A stretch of 64,000 bases of DNA, taken from positions 806,001 through 870,000 of the forward strand of contig NZ_UAUU01000009.1 of the NCBI RefSeq assembly GCF_900457465.1. Direction: 5' to 3'. The stretch comes from Sphingobacterium multivorum. GTDB lineage: Bacteria > Bacteroidota > Bacteroidia > Sphingobacteriales > Sphingobacteriaceae. The position numbers were made by a program, and so were the translations under genes. A model generated the notes under the pieces. The model worked only from the letters and a program-made list of their open reading frames with translations. It had not been told where the DNA came from and searched no databases. This document shows, one piece after another, positions 38,750-47,035 of this stretch (its first letter is position 1; every line of letters begins with the position of its first letter).

Positions 38750-38980
38750 ATGTTAAAGTATTTTTTTCTAAATATAGTGTTGAGTTTGGCTATTGTATTT
38801 TTAGTTTACAGTGGTTTTGAAGGGTATAAGGCCGGCAACATGCTGGTAACGGGATTATCCATCGCCTTTTTGGTGGTTTTGATCTATCTCCGTGTTGTTT
38901 TAAGCAAACGGGTTCGATCACTTATTCAGCAAAAAGAAAGCGGTAAACAACAACTTATTACAAAACAAAAGAAGAAGTAA
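38750..38980 (+). CDS. Small membrane protein with basic tail
   Basis: 76 residues: two hydrophobic segments (about 4-21 and 31-50) followed by a highly charged, Lys/Gln-rich tail. No family recognised. Third gene of the rhodanese run. Confidence 0.75.
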   Translation: MLKYFFLNIVLSLAIVFLVYSGFEGYKAGNMLVTGLSIAFLVVLIYLRVVLSKRVRSLIQQKESGKQQLITKQKKK

Positions 38981-39016
38981 TAAAAAAAGCCTGCTTTAAG
39001 CAGGCTTTTTTTATTA
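38978..39016. terminator. Strong bidirectional terminator between the rhodanese operon and gcvT
   Basis: Almost perfect palindrome (aaaaaaagcctgctt/aagcaggcttttttt) overlapping both stop codons of the convergent genes. Confidence 0.9.
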
Positions 39017-40096
39017 CTTCACAAATGGTGGTTTTGTTACTTTTGCTTTTATTTTTTGATTACGGATCAGAATGAAGATCTCGGTGCCGTCTTTTGAAAA
39101 GGCTGTGTCCACATAACCTAAACCGATTGATTTTTTCAATGTTGGTGATTGTGTACCTGAAGTCACACGTCCAATTACATTTCCATCAGCATCAACAATT
39201 TCGTAATCATGACGAGGAATGCCTCTGTCAATCATTTCGAAACCAACTAGCTTTTTCTTTAGACCAGCTTCTTTTTCCGCTTTAAGCGCCGCAGAATTCA
39301 CAAAGTCTTTTGTAAACTTCGTTACCCAGCCTAAACCGCCTTCTAAAGGAGAGGTATTATCGTCGATGTCATTTCCGTATAGGCAGAAACCCATTTCTAG
39401 ACGTAAAGTATCACGGGCACCTAAACCAATAGGTTTGATTCCATAAGCTTTACCGGCTTCGAAAATAGCATCCCATACTTTTTGGGCATCTTCATTGGCC
39501 ACATAGATTTCAAAACCTCCAGCTCCCGTATATCCTGTTGCAGAAACCAACACATTCTCTACGCCCGCAAATGTACCTTTTGCAAAGGTATAATATTCCA
39601 TTGGAGCTAATTCGATGTCGGTAAGCGATTGAAGTGCATCTGCAGCCTTAGGACCTTGTACCGCGAATAAGGAGGTTTGATCAGAGATATTCTTCATCTC
39701 CACACCAGCTGTATTGTATTTGGAGATCCAGTTCCAGTCTTTCTCAATATTTGACGCATTCACAACCAAAAAATATGTCTTATCGTCTATACGGTATGTT
39801 AGGAAGTCATCAACTACACCGCCAGTTTCATTGGGGATATAAGCATATTGAACTTTGCCATCGTATAATTTTGACACATCATTGGAAGAGATTTTTTGAA
39901 GTAGATCCAGGGCTTTTTCCCCTTTTAGGATGAATTCACCCATGTGGCTTACATCAAAAACTCCTACACCTGTGCGAACTGTTTCGTGCTCATCATTGAT
40001 GCCTGTGTATTGTACGGGCATGTTGAAGCCTGCAAAGGGAACCATTTTTGCTCCTAAAGCAATGTGCGTCTCCGAAAGGGCAGTATTTTTTAACAT
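39014..40096 (-). CDS. gcvT: Glycine cleavage system T protein (aminomethyltransferase)
   Basis: Transfers the methylene group from the H-protein-bound intermediate to tetrahydrofolate and releases ammonia. 360 residues, starting [30 protein letters not shown] (first part typical), then [30 protein letters not shown] and [20 protein letters not shown], all family marks. Works with GcvP (encoded at 56.4-59.3 kb here); gcvH is not in the window. Confidence 0.96.
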   Translation of the reverse strand: MLKNTALSETHIALGAKMVPFAGFNMPVQYTGINDEHETVRTGVGVFDVSHMGEFILKGEKALDLLQKISSNDVSKLYDGKVQYAYIPNETGGVVDDFLTYRIDDKTYFLVVNASNIEKDWNWISKYNTAGVEMKNISDQTSLFAVQGPKAADALQSLTDIELAPMEYYTFAKGTFAGVENVLVSATGYTGAGGFEIYVANEDAQKVWDAIFEAGKAYGIKPIGLGARDTLRLEMGFCLYGNDIDDNTSPLEGGLGWVTKFTKDFVNSAALKAEKEAGLKKKLVGFEMIDRGIPRHDYEIVDADGNVIGRVTSGTQSPTLKKSIGLGYVDTAFSKDGTEIFILIRNQKIKAKVTKPPFVK

Positions 40097-40176
40097 AAAA
40101 ATTAAGTTTTAATCAGCTACAAATTTAATAAAATATACGTGATTCCTCACTGTGAATCCATTTTAGAACAATCGAT

Positions 40177-40995
40177 TTAATTGCTTACCCGGAGCGAATA
40201 GATGGTCATATGATCATCTTCGCTATCGGTATCTTCACATAGCAGGAACATTAGGCCTTGGGCCGTTTCCTCTTTCAATGTGATTCCTTCAAATTTATGC
40301 TTTTCGGGAATTTCGAATGTCTCGGGTTTGCCGGAAAGATCGGAAGGTATTTTTCCAAGAAGAGAACCACTGATCTCTCCATCCAGATAAGTCGATTTTG
40401 CATTTTCGGCGGTAGCAATAAAATAGATTTCATTTCCAACCAGGGTCGCATCTGAGAAACCTGTCGATATGCCATTGAGCTTGGGTAGTTCAATCGGGAT
40501 ACAGCGGGATTGTTCGGCAGCAAGCGGATGATACTCTAAAATGGCATTTATGCCTTTAGGGCCATTTCCCCGGTTAAAAAATAAGATCTTATCTTTTAAA
40601 TGAACTACGCCTTCAATATTGAAGTCTTCTTTGGAAATATTGAATTTTTCCATTAAGGAAGAATAGATGTTACTGTAGTCTTCCTGAAGGACTGTTTTGC
40701 CGTCCCAAATAAAACGAGTGTTTCTGTTTGGGGTAGAACCAGAGCCATAAAGATAATAGCGGCTTCCATCGAAAGTGATCGATTCCAAATCCATTTTAGC
40801 TGCTTTAGCCCTATTTTCCATCGGATCAGACTGCCGTAGTGCCGTTTTAGACAACTTTTGGTCTGTGATACTATAGCTGTAGATATAATTGCTATTGTCA
40901 GAAACGATATGTATCTGCCTGTTCTGGTAGACGATACCGGAAGCTGCGGTAATACCGGATATGCTGATAAAGGCTTCGAGAATCAATTTTAACAT
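40177..40995 (-). CDS. Beta-propeller-like conserved protein (DUF6929-like)
   Basis: 272 residues. The N-terminal hydrophobic stretch is weak and not a clear signal peptide. The body has blade-like repeats with paired G-x-Y/F and hydrophobic strands (IHIVSDNSNYIYSY, FDGSRYYLYGSGS, VHLKDKILFFNRGN, LVGNEIYFIATAEN), which suggests a propeller. I believe it belongs to the DUF6929 family, but this is from memory. Overlaps the upstream truC by seven bases. Confidence 0.6.
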   Translation of the reverse strand: MLKLILEAFISISGITAASGIVYQNRQIHIVSDNSNYIYSYSITDQKLSKTALRQSDPMENRAKAAKMDLESITFDGSRYYLYGSGSTPNRNTRFIWDGKTVLQEDYSNIYSSLMEKFNISKEDFNIEGVVHLKDKILFFNRGNGPKGINAILEYHPLAAEQSRCIPIELPKLNGISTGFSDATLVGNEIYFIATAENAKSTYLDGEISGSLLGKIPSDLSGKPETFEIPEKHKFEGITLKEETAQGLMFLLCEDTDSEDDHMTIYSLRVSN

Positions 40996-41681
40996 ATCGC
41001 GTTGAGGTTTAATATTTCCAATACCCGGATGAAATCGGGTTGTAGGGGTGCTTTGATATGAACGTCTTCGCCCGATAATGGATGTTTAAAGGTCAGTTCC
41101 GACGCATGCAATAGCATGGTATCCATTTGGTAGGCTTCTTTCCAGAACCTGTTTTGTTTGTTGCATCCGTGCGGACGATCGCCGATAATGGGATGAAAGA
41201 TATGTGCAAAATGGCGACGTAACTGATGCATACGACCCGTAATTGGGTTGGCTTCGACGAGACTGTATCGTGCTGTCGGAAATTTTCCGAAGGGAACGGC
41301 CAACTCGCCTTGAGCAAGTAAGCGAAAAGATGTTTGTGCTTCCTGAACGGTGCCATCGTCCCTTTTTAAGGGATAGTCAATCAGGCCTTCTGCTGGCGCG
41401 AAGCCCCTCAGAACAGCGAGGTATTTTTTGTCGATCTTACGCTCCTGAAAACTTTTTTGTAAGTATTGGTCCGTCTCCTTATTTAATGAAAATAACAGAA
41501 TGCCTCCGGTCTTCCGGTCCAAACGATGTGCGGGATAAACGGTTTTTCCTAATTGGTCCCGAAGGAGCTGTAGGGCAAACGCTGAAGCATCGCGCGCAAT
41601 AGCAGATCGGTGCACCAATAGTCCATGTGGTTTATTGATTGCAACGATGGATTCGTCTTGATAAAGTATTTCTAAAGGCAT
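40989..41681 (-). CDS. truC: tRNA pseudouridine synthase C-like (RluA family)
   Basis: 230 residues with the RluA-family active site AHRLDRKTGGILLF (catalytic Asp in HRLDR) near residue 52, an N-terminal KPHGLLVHRS, and NPITGRMHQLRRHFAHI later, which matches TruC, the enzyme for U65 of tRNA. Short without S4 domain, as in TruC. Gene upstream of the propeller-like protein; overlaps it. Confidence 0.88.
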   Translation of the reverse strand: MPLEILYQDESIVAINKPHGLLVHRSAIARDASAFALQLLRDQLGKTVYPAHRLDRKTGGILLFSLNKETDQYLQKSFQERKIDKKYLAVLRGFAPAEGLIDYPLKRDDGTVQEAQTSFRLLAQGELAVPFGKFPTARYSLVEANPITGRMHQLRRHFAHIFHPIIGDRPHGCNKQNRFWKEAYQMDTMLLHASELTFKHPLSGEDVHIKAPLQPDFIRVLEILNLNAIC

Positions 41682-41682
41682 G

Positions 41683-42051
41683 TTAAATCTTTTTCAATGC
41701 AGCAATAATTTCGTCGGCCTTTTCATCAATTTTTGGGCTCAGCCAGATGTATTTAAAAGCTCCGCCACCGATAATCTGTTCTGTACCCTGCCATTTTATT
41801 TTGGTTAGCGAAAACAAATAGTAGTTGTCGACCACAACGGAACTTTGGATAAATTTATCGACGATGTCATTTCCGAAGAGCTGCATCCCCAATCCGAAAA
41901 ACTCTTGATCTTTCGCATGAAGCTGGCTTTTCAATAGCTGTTCAGCTTTCGCGCGTACAACCTTTTCGTGTTCCTCTTTGCTTGGGTTAGTCAAAATTGC
42001 GGCCAGCATGATGACGATCAAAATCAGTGAAAATATTCTTTTTTTGCTCAT
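41683..42051 (-). CDS. DUF4359-like membrane-anchored protein
   Basis: 122 residues with one N-terminal membrane segment (about 5-22) and a soluble C-terminal part containing FGLGMQLFGNDIVDKFI and YYLFSLTKIKWQG, resembling DUF4359. Function unknown. One base upstream of truC. Confidence 0.65.
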   Translation of the reverse strand: MSKKRIFSLILIVIMLAAILTNPSKEEHEKVVRAKAEQLLKSQLHAKDQEFFGLGMQLFGNDIVDKFIQSSVVVDNYYLFSLTKIKWQGTEQIIGGGAFKYIWLSPKIDEKADEIIAALKKI

Positions 42052-42191
42052 TTTAAATTTGAGATTAAGTTCTGGATGTCATAACACGATGACTATCGCG
42101 ATCAAAATTATTAAATAGATATTAGATATGGGCAACTGTTTTAAGAGAAATGCGAAGGATTCTGCCCTATAGGTGAAGCAAGGAGGTTTAT

Positions 42192-42689
42192 TTAGAATCC
42201 GAGGGTATTCAATAGCGAGAATGCCCAAGAGAACAACGTCCAGATAAGATAAAATGTAACACCGATGAATAAGAAGAAGACCGTTAGAATACTGATGATT
42301 ATACCGATACCCGAGCCTGAATGCTTGCCTTCGTAGTAATGTTGTCGTAATAATTTGATGTTCTTTTCATTGGCCTTGCTAAAAAAATCAAAAAAGTTTC
42401 CGAGGAAAGGAATGCTACCCAAAACAGCATCAATCGAGATATTGAGTAACATGCGTATGACTAATTTTGGACTGGCGCCATTACGCCACATGGCTATGAC
42501 AAGAACCAGAGAGGTTCCGAAGCCCGCTATCGCGCCACCTAAGGGGATGAGATTCAAGACTGGATCAAGTCCGAAGCGAAAGGTTCCAATCTTGAATTGA
42601 TTATCCATTAACCAAGATATTCGGTCAATCCAACCGAAATCTTGGTCAATTTGTTTTAATTTATCTGCTGGAGTTTTTTCCCTATGCAT
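42192..42689 (-). CDS. DUF4112-family membrane protein
   Basis: 165 residues. The DUF4112 core is visible: GLDPVLNLIPLGGAIAGF near residue 40 and LLNISIDAVLGSIPFLGNFFDFFSKANEKN near 84 (quoted in part). Membrane segments at both the glycine-rich region and the C-terminus. Function unknown. Two bases downstream of the SIMPL gene on the same strand. Confidence 0.85.
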   Translation of the reverse strand: MHREKTPADKLKQIDQDFGWIDRISWLMDNQFKIGTFRFGLDPVLNLIPLGGAIAGFGTSLVLVIAMWRNGASPKLVIRMLLNISIDAVLGSIPFLGNFFDFFSKANEKNIKLLRQHYYEGKHSGSGIGIIISILTVFFLFIGVTFYLIWTLFSWAFSLLNTLGF

Positions 42690-42691
42690 GA

Positions 42692-43408
42692 TTACAATAA
42701 CTCAAATGAAGCGCTGATTTCACTCGTAACTTTCATCGGTCTGATATTTAAATCTAACCCACTGTCACCAGCGCTGTCTGCTGCTTCGGCCATAGCACCT
42801 TTATACATGGCATTACGCATCATCGGTTGTACGCCAAATATAATTTGTTGTGGTGTTTCAGATAATACGATCGCTTTACCAATTTTTTGGCCTGCGGCTT
42901 CTGCCAAAATTTGAGCATTGACTTTTGCATCCAATACCGCCTTGGTTTTTAAACTTTTTTCCAACTCCTTTTTCTTCGAATAATCATATTCGCTAATATA
43001 GGTGCTTTGGATACCGGCTTTGTCAACACCGTCTAATAGTTGGCCCAAATTGTTCAAGTTGGTTACCTTAATACGGTATTGTCTGGAGAGCAAGATATCG
43101 GTGTCTTTTTTCTTTTTATCCGGAACATTATAGCTCCAGATATTCTGGATGGTAAAATCTTCTTTTTTTACACCCGCTTTTGTCGCCGAATCGAACAGAT
43201 CTTTTTCTAGCTTTTCTATTGCGGCCTTTTTCTTCGTGTTACCGTTCTCATAAAACTCTTTTAGGGTAACATCAATATAGATAATATCTGGTGTTACTTC
43301 TTCTTCTGCACGGCCTACCGTAGATACAAATTCTTTATTAACCATTTGTTGCGCGTTTACTTGGGTCATCAAACCTAAAAAGGCTAGTCCTAATAGTATT
43401 TTTTTCAT
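42692..43408 (-). CDS. Secreted SIMPL-domain (DUF541) protein
   Basis: 238 residues, signal peptide (1-19, ending VNAQ), then a SIMPL domain: VSTVGRAEEEVTPDIIYIDVTL at the start and LDAKVNAQILAEAAGQKIGKAI in the second half. SIMPL proteins are periplasmic and linked to stress tolerance; the molecular role is unclear. First gene of a run with the DUF4112 protein. Confidence 0.9.
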   Translation of the reverse strand: MKKILLGLAFLGLMTQVNAQQMVNKEFVSTVGRAEEEVTPDIIYIDVTLKEFYENGNTKKKAAIEKLEKDLFDSATKAGVKKEDFTIQNIWSYNVPDKKKKDTDILLSRQYRIKVTNLNNLGQLLDGVDKAGIQSTYISEYDYSKKKELEKSLKTKAVLDAKVNAQILAEAAGQKIGKAIVLSETPQQIIFGVQPMMRNAMYKGAMAEAADSAGDSGLDLNIRPMKVTSEISASFELL

Positions 43409-43570
43409 ATTTTTCGTATTTAACTTTTTATAATAATACGATTGCCATTATCGCATTGCTACAAGATTGGAGCCAAAGTTTATGAAAAAGTTTAACGGAT
43501 AAAAAAAATAAAAAGGTTAAGATTTTTGATTTTATTTCTCTACCTTTAGGGAAATTAATAATATAGTGCC

Positions 43571-43762
43571 ATGCAAGAAGGTAAAGTAAAATTCTTTAAT
43601 GAGACCAAAGGTTTCGGTTTCATCATCCCTAACTCAGGCGAGAGCGAAATTTTTGTTCACGTTTCTGGATTAGTAGACAAAGTTCGTGAGAATGACAATG
43701 TATCTTACGAAGTTGAACAAGGCCGTAAAGGTCTTAATGCGGTAAATGTAAGAGTTATCTAA
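43571..43762 (+). CDS. Cold-shock-domain protein
   Basis: 63 residues, a single cold-shock domain with RNP1 KGFGFI and RNP2 IFVHVS motifs; binds single-stranded RNA/DNA as an RNA chaperone. Full length. The AT-rich 160-base leader upstream may hold cold-responsive structure, but no motif was recognised. Confidence 0.95.
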   Translation: MQEGKVKFFNETKGFGFIIPNSGESEIFVHVSGLVDKVRENDNVSYEVEQGRKGLNAVNVRVI

Positions 43763-43792
43763 TTAGATTCAAGATATATTTATTGTGAAAAG

Positions 43793-43819
43793 GCCTATGC
43801 GAACAGCATGGGCTTTTTT
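43793..43819 (+). terminator. Terminator after the cold-shock gene
   Basis: 8-base arms gcctatgc/gcatgggc (one wobble) with a gaaca loop and a T run, 30 bases after the stop. Confidence 0.8.
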
Positions 43820-43938
43820 ATTTTATGGGAAATCTGCGCCCTTAGAAAAGGAAATTTTAGGGCAGGGCGTATTTATTTGCTTCAGTAAATAATTTGGACT
43901 GATAATTGTAATAGGGTATTTAAAAATAGTTAGTGAAG

Positions 43939-44133
43939 ATGAAACGTATTATAGTATTGGGGCTGTCTGTTGTTATCGCGCTATCCATGTCGGCCTGTTA
44001 TTCTGCCCATCATCACCATGGTCATGGCCGTGGTCCGAAAAGAATGCCTCCTGGGCATGCTAAAAAATACTATGGTGAGCAGTCGGCACGTGATTTTGCT
44101 CCAGGACAACAAAAGAAAAAGCATAGACATTAA
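43939..44133 (+). CDS. Small His-rich lipoprotein
   Basis: 64 residues from the ATG at 43939. Signal peptide with lipobox SMSAC (Cys20), then HHHHGHGRG, then a basic proline/glycine stretch (RMPPGHAKKYYG) and a KKKHRH end. The histidine clusters suggest metal binding at the membrane surface (zinc, nickel or copper), by inference. Proteins with this look are widespread in Bacteroidota without a known role. Confidence 0.75.
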   Translation: MKRIIVLGLSVVIALSMSACYSAHHHHGHGRGPKRMPPGHAKKYYGEQSARDFAPGQQKKKHRH

Positions 44134-44237
44134 TTTTTTATTGGATTGCATTCGACGAGCGTATACATGTTTGTAGGCTATCGAATATTTTCTTTTGACG
44201 ACCATTGATGTGGTATAGAGAAGAAGCAAAATAATAT

Positions 44238-44271
44238 AAAAAAAGCTTTCACAATTGTGAAAGCTTTTTTT
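44238..44271. terminator. Bidirectional terminator between the His-rich lipoprotein and DUF805 genes
   Basis: 17-base perfect arms (aaaaaaagctttcacaa and its complement) with no spacer, 13 bases beyond the stop of the minus-strand DUF805 gene. Confidence 0.9.
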
Positions 44272-44284
44272 ATGCTGTTAGCAT

Positions 44285-44773
44285 CTAAGCAAAAGGATCT
44301 TTATCAGGTGCTGGTGGCGTAGGATTTGATGGTTGTGAACTTCCAAATGGGTCCTGTGGCAGAGAAGAACCGAAGGGATCTTGGCTTTGAGTAAAAGGAT
44401 GATTTGTTACGTTTTCCAGCGCTTTGGGATCTGGACCATATTGATTTGAAGCCTTGTCGCCTTCCAGTACCAATAAGTAAAGCAGGTAGATCCAACCAAT
44501 AAATGGAATCAATGCAACTAATATAAACCAGCCTGATTTATTGGTGTCATGTAATCTTCGGACCGTAACGGCTATTCCAGGAATTAGTAAAGCTAAACTT
44601 ACTAAACCTGAGACATACGTAAATAAGCTTGCAATTTGTCCAAGTATTGCAAATATTGCGCTAATGATGAGATTTGCAAGGAAAAACATCCAATATTCCT
44701 TACGGCGAGCCCTTCCTTCAAAGTTGGCATAGTTGTCTCGAACAACCTTTAAAAAGTTTTCTTTAAGTTCCAT
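44285..44773 (-). CDS. DUF805-family membrane protein with DPFG-repeat tail
   Basis: 162 residues. The DUF805 core includes FEGRARRKEYWMFFLANLII (start), then VRRLHDTNKSGWFILVALIPFIGW (quoted in parts), and NQYGPDP; four membrane segments. The last 40 residues are an unusual soluble tail with two exact DPFGSS units and a third related DPFA at the very end, separated by Pro/Gln-rich spacers. Function unknown. Confidence 0.88.
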   Translation of the reverse strand: MELKENFLKVVRDNYANFEGRARRKEYWMFFLANLIISAIFAILGQIASLFTYVSGLVSLALLIPGIAVTVRRLHDTNKSGWFILVALIPFIGWIYLLYLLVLEGDKASNQYGPDPKALENVTNHPFTQSQDPFGSSLPQDPFGSSQPSNPTPPAPDKDPFA

Positions 44774-44874
44774 ATTTTAAGACTTTTTTAGGTGAAAATG
44801 ATGCTAGTAAATCAAAATGTTATTTCAATTTTGTTACAATAAATGTACCAAGAATTTATCTGGGAGGATAGTTT

Positions 44875-44999
44875 ATGTTGGCAAGTGGTTGATTGCCAGC
44901 GCTGTGTTTGCCCTGTTTTTTTGTTTAGGATGTTTCACGTTTCACCGGAGATATTTATTCCCCGTTATCCAAGGGGCGCCTATTGGACCTTTTAAATAG
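44875..44999 (+). CDS. Putative very small lipoprotein (needs one-base correction)
   Basis: An ATG at 44875, preceded by gggagga, is followed after a GG run by an open frame shifted by one base. Adding a G at 44880-44881 gives about 41 residues: basic start (MLGKW), hydrophobic stretch (LIASAVFALFF), lipobox CLGC, and a short tail ending GPFK. The same kind of indel occurs elsewhere in the window. Low confidence; there may be no gene here. Confidence 0.3.
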
Positions 45000-45014
45000 A
45001 AAGCTGAAATTAAT

Positions 45015-45737
45015 TTATCTAAAAATCTCTTCGAGGATATAGAGCGATTTTATTTCTTTAAAATTTGTGCGGTGGAGACGATAGAAGTCGAGCACTTTTT
45101 CCAGCAGGAATTGTCGATCAGAAGCGGTCATTTTTATGCGGTCACAATTCGAATATTCGGATTCGATTAAATTTCTGAAAATTGACGTATGTGGTTCCTG
45201 TAATACAAGCGGGTGTTCAGGAAGGCTATCGGAGAAGGTAGCTTCATGAAGATTAAAATAAGGGTGGGCCTGTTTTGATTCAGCGGGATAAAACCCGAGA
45301 AAGCGGGTTAGCTTGATTAAAAAAACAAGATGGAAATTGGCCAGATTTAAATGCGTTTCATCTAGCCAACGTACAGACTGATGGATGAATTCAAAAAGAT
45401 AATCGTCATTTTCTTGTTCCTTCAGAATTTTATAGAGTATTTCATTCAGAAAAAGTGCGAGCGAGCTTTTAACAATATCATAAGGTATTTCTTGCAAGAC
45501 AGGGACTTGACGCGCTTCGGAGATCCGCTGTAAAGAACCATTATCTTTATGTGTAGCGACAATTTCCAGTAAATGTAAGGGTTGAAGAATATTGGCCTTG
45601 ATCTTTGCTTTGGGCTTCCTTGCGCCCGTAATGAGATAGGATTGCATACCAAACTGTTCGGTGTATATCTGCGCCACAAGGCTACTCTCCGAATAGTTGG
45701 TTGTTTTTAAGACTATACCCCTAGTTTTGTTCAGCAT
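45015..45737 (-). CDS. recO: DNA repair protein RecO
   Basis: 240 residues from the ATG at 45737 (MLNKTRGIVLKTTNYSES). RecO loads RecA on SSB-coated DNA with RecR. The N-terminal OB fold contains KTTNYSESSLVAQIYTEQFGMQSYLITGARK (parts), and the helical C-terminal half is of usual size; the zinc cysteines of some RecO proteins are absent, as often in Bacteroidota. It overlaps the upstream small membrane gene by 17 bases. Confidence 0.9.
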   Translation of the reverse strand: MLNKTRGIVLKTTNYSESSLVAQIYTEQFGMQSYLITGARKPKAKIKANILQPLHLLEIVATHKDNGSLQRISEARQVPVLQEIPYDIVKSSLALFLNEILYKILKEQENDDYLFEFIHQSVRWLDETHLNLANFHLVFLIKLTRFLGFYPAESKQAHPYFNLHEATFSDSLPEHPLVLQEPHTSIFRNLIESEYSNCDRIKMTASDRQFLLEKVLDFYRLHRTNFKEIKSLYILEEIFR

Positions 45738-45972
45738 CTCCTTCTTTATCTTTTTTATGCGATTCTTCACGCATCTCCATAATGGCATTTCGGTCTACCT
45801 TACGAATCATGCGATAGATTAAAGTCAGGACACCGATACTAAATGCAATAACTCCGACAAGCATAGCAAGTTTATACCAGTTGGAACGCTGTTCCATGAG
45901 ATAATATCCCAAGATCACAAGTACGACACCAATGATTATTTCCCTTAAGCCCTTGCGAAGATATTTGTTCAT
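45721..45972 (-). CDS. Small membrane protein upstream of recO
   Basis: 83 residues from the ATG at 45972: two membrane segments (about 9-26 and 33-53) and a charged tail rich in Glu and Lys. No family recognised. Overlap with recO implies cotranscription. Confidence 0.75.
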   Translation of the reverse strand: MNKYLRKGLREIIIGVVLVILGYYLMEQRSNWYKLAMLVGVIAFSIGVLTLIYRMIRKVDRNAIMEMREESHKKDKEGDAEQN

Positions 45973-46009
45973 AAATGTGAATTGTTGAAAACTATTTTTC
46001 TTTACAGAG

Positions 46010-46017
46010 CAAATATA
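46010..46017 (-). promoter_or_regulatory. -7 box for the small membrane protein/recO pair
   Basis: TATATTTG on the minus strand, exact TAnnTTTG match 38 bases upstream of the start at 45972. No clear -33 TTG. Confidence 0.4.
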
Positions 46018-46093
46018 ATACAATAAAATCCTTTATTTTTGCCCTTACCATTCCTATGTAGAACTATTTTTAAAAATAATTCCAATTATCTTG

Positions 46094-46124
46094 TTGCTTA
46101 TCCAAAAAAAAATATAGATATTTG
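46094..46124 (+). promoter_or_regulatory. Probable promoter of the rpmB operon
   Basis: TTG at 46094-46096, a 20-base spacer and GATATTTG at 46117-46124 (one mismatch to TAnnTTTG), 65 bases before rpmB. Confidence 0.35.
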
Positions 46125-46189
46125 CAAACTCTTTGCAGAGAGTGCAAAGGATTAACATATTGTAATAAAGACAACAAAAAAATAATATC

Positions 46190-46423
46190 ATGTCAAGAAT
46201 TTGTGATTTAACAGGCAAAGCGGCGTTAACAGGAAATAACGTTTCTCACTCAAACGTTAAAACTAAACGTAAATTCTATCCAAATTTACAAACGAAACGT
46301 TTTTACATTCCAGAAGAAGATCGTTGGATTACGTTGAAAGTATCTACTTCTGCTATCAAGACTATCAATAAGAACGGGATTACAGCAGCGATCAATAAAT
46401 TTATCGTTAAAGGGTCAATCTAA
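46190..46423 (+). CDS. rpmB: 50S ribosomal protein L28
   Basis: 77 residues, starting MSRICDLTGKAALTGNNVSHSN, the typical L28 beginning, followed by the TKRKFYPNLQTKRFYI segment. First gene of rpmB-rpmG-DUF4295-ftsY, a conserved Bacteroidota order. Confidence 0.97.
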   Translation: MSRICDLTGKAALTGNNVSHSNVKTKRKFYPNLQTKRFYIPEEDRWITLKVSTSAIKTINKNGITAAINKFIVKGSI

Positions 46424-46499
46424 TTGATTGTCGCGCCTGTTACATTAAGATTATTCATGAATTTCAATCCTATAATAGGATTCAAAATAAAGTAAAACA

Positions 46500-46682
46500 A
46501 TGGCTAAAAAAGGAAATAGAGTACAAGTTATCTTAGAATGTACTGAACACAAAGAAAGTGGTCTTCCGGGAATGTCTCGTTACATCACTACTAAAAACAA
46601 AAAGAACACAACTGAGCGTTTGGAATTGAAAAAATTCAACCCAGTATTGAGAAAAGTTACTGTTCATAAAGAAATTAAGTAA
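46500..46682 (+). CDS. rpmG: 50S ribosomal protein L33
   Basis: 60 residues with [36 protein letters not shown] (parts) and the C-terminal VTVHKEIK of L33. The usual second cysteine pair of zinc-type L33 is absent, so this is the zinc-free form. Confidence 0.97.
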   Translation: MAKKGNRVQVILECTEHKESGLPGMSRYITTKNKKNTTERLELKKFNPVLRKVTVHKEIK

Positions 46683-46733
46683 GTCACACATCTTAGCACT
46701 TGAAAGAGAGGCTAAGTAAAATATTAATATACC

Positions 46734-46896
46734 ATGGCAAAGAAAGCAGTTGCATCGTTACAAAAAGGTGGCGGTAAAGAATTTACAAAGGTTATTATTA
46801 CTACTAAATCTGCAAAAAACTGGCGCGTATACTTTCAAAGAAGGTATGGTTCACAACGATAAAGTGAAAGACGTCGTTGCTGCAGCTCAAAAATAA
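46734..46896 (+). CDS. DUF4295 family small protein (frameshifted)
   Basis: A 53-residue Bacteroidota-specific protein always found behind rpmG, probably ribosome-associated. It starts MAKKAVASLQKGGGKEFTKV (in part) and ends VKDVVAAAQK, but the frame breaks in a six-A run at 46814-46819: removing one A restores AKTGAYTFKEGMVHND in the middle. Too short for the usual ORF cut-off; the error is almost certainly in the sequence. Confidence 0.85.
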
Positions 46897-47035
46897 CGAG
46901 TAGCATTTTCCTTTTTTAAAGTTTTTCTTTAAAAAGAATTCGATAAAAATAGCCGTTTTGGTATCCTACCGAAAGGGCTTTTTTTGTTGAGGACATTTGT
47001 TTATATTTGAACATCAATTTTCACTACTACACTCC

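Noticed and set aside
44930..44950. Half parS-like TGTTTCACGT
   Set aside because: Second half does not match the palindrome; single site without neighbours.
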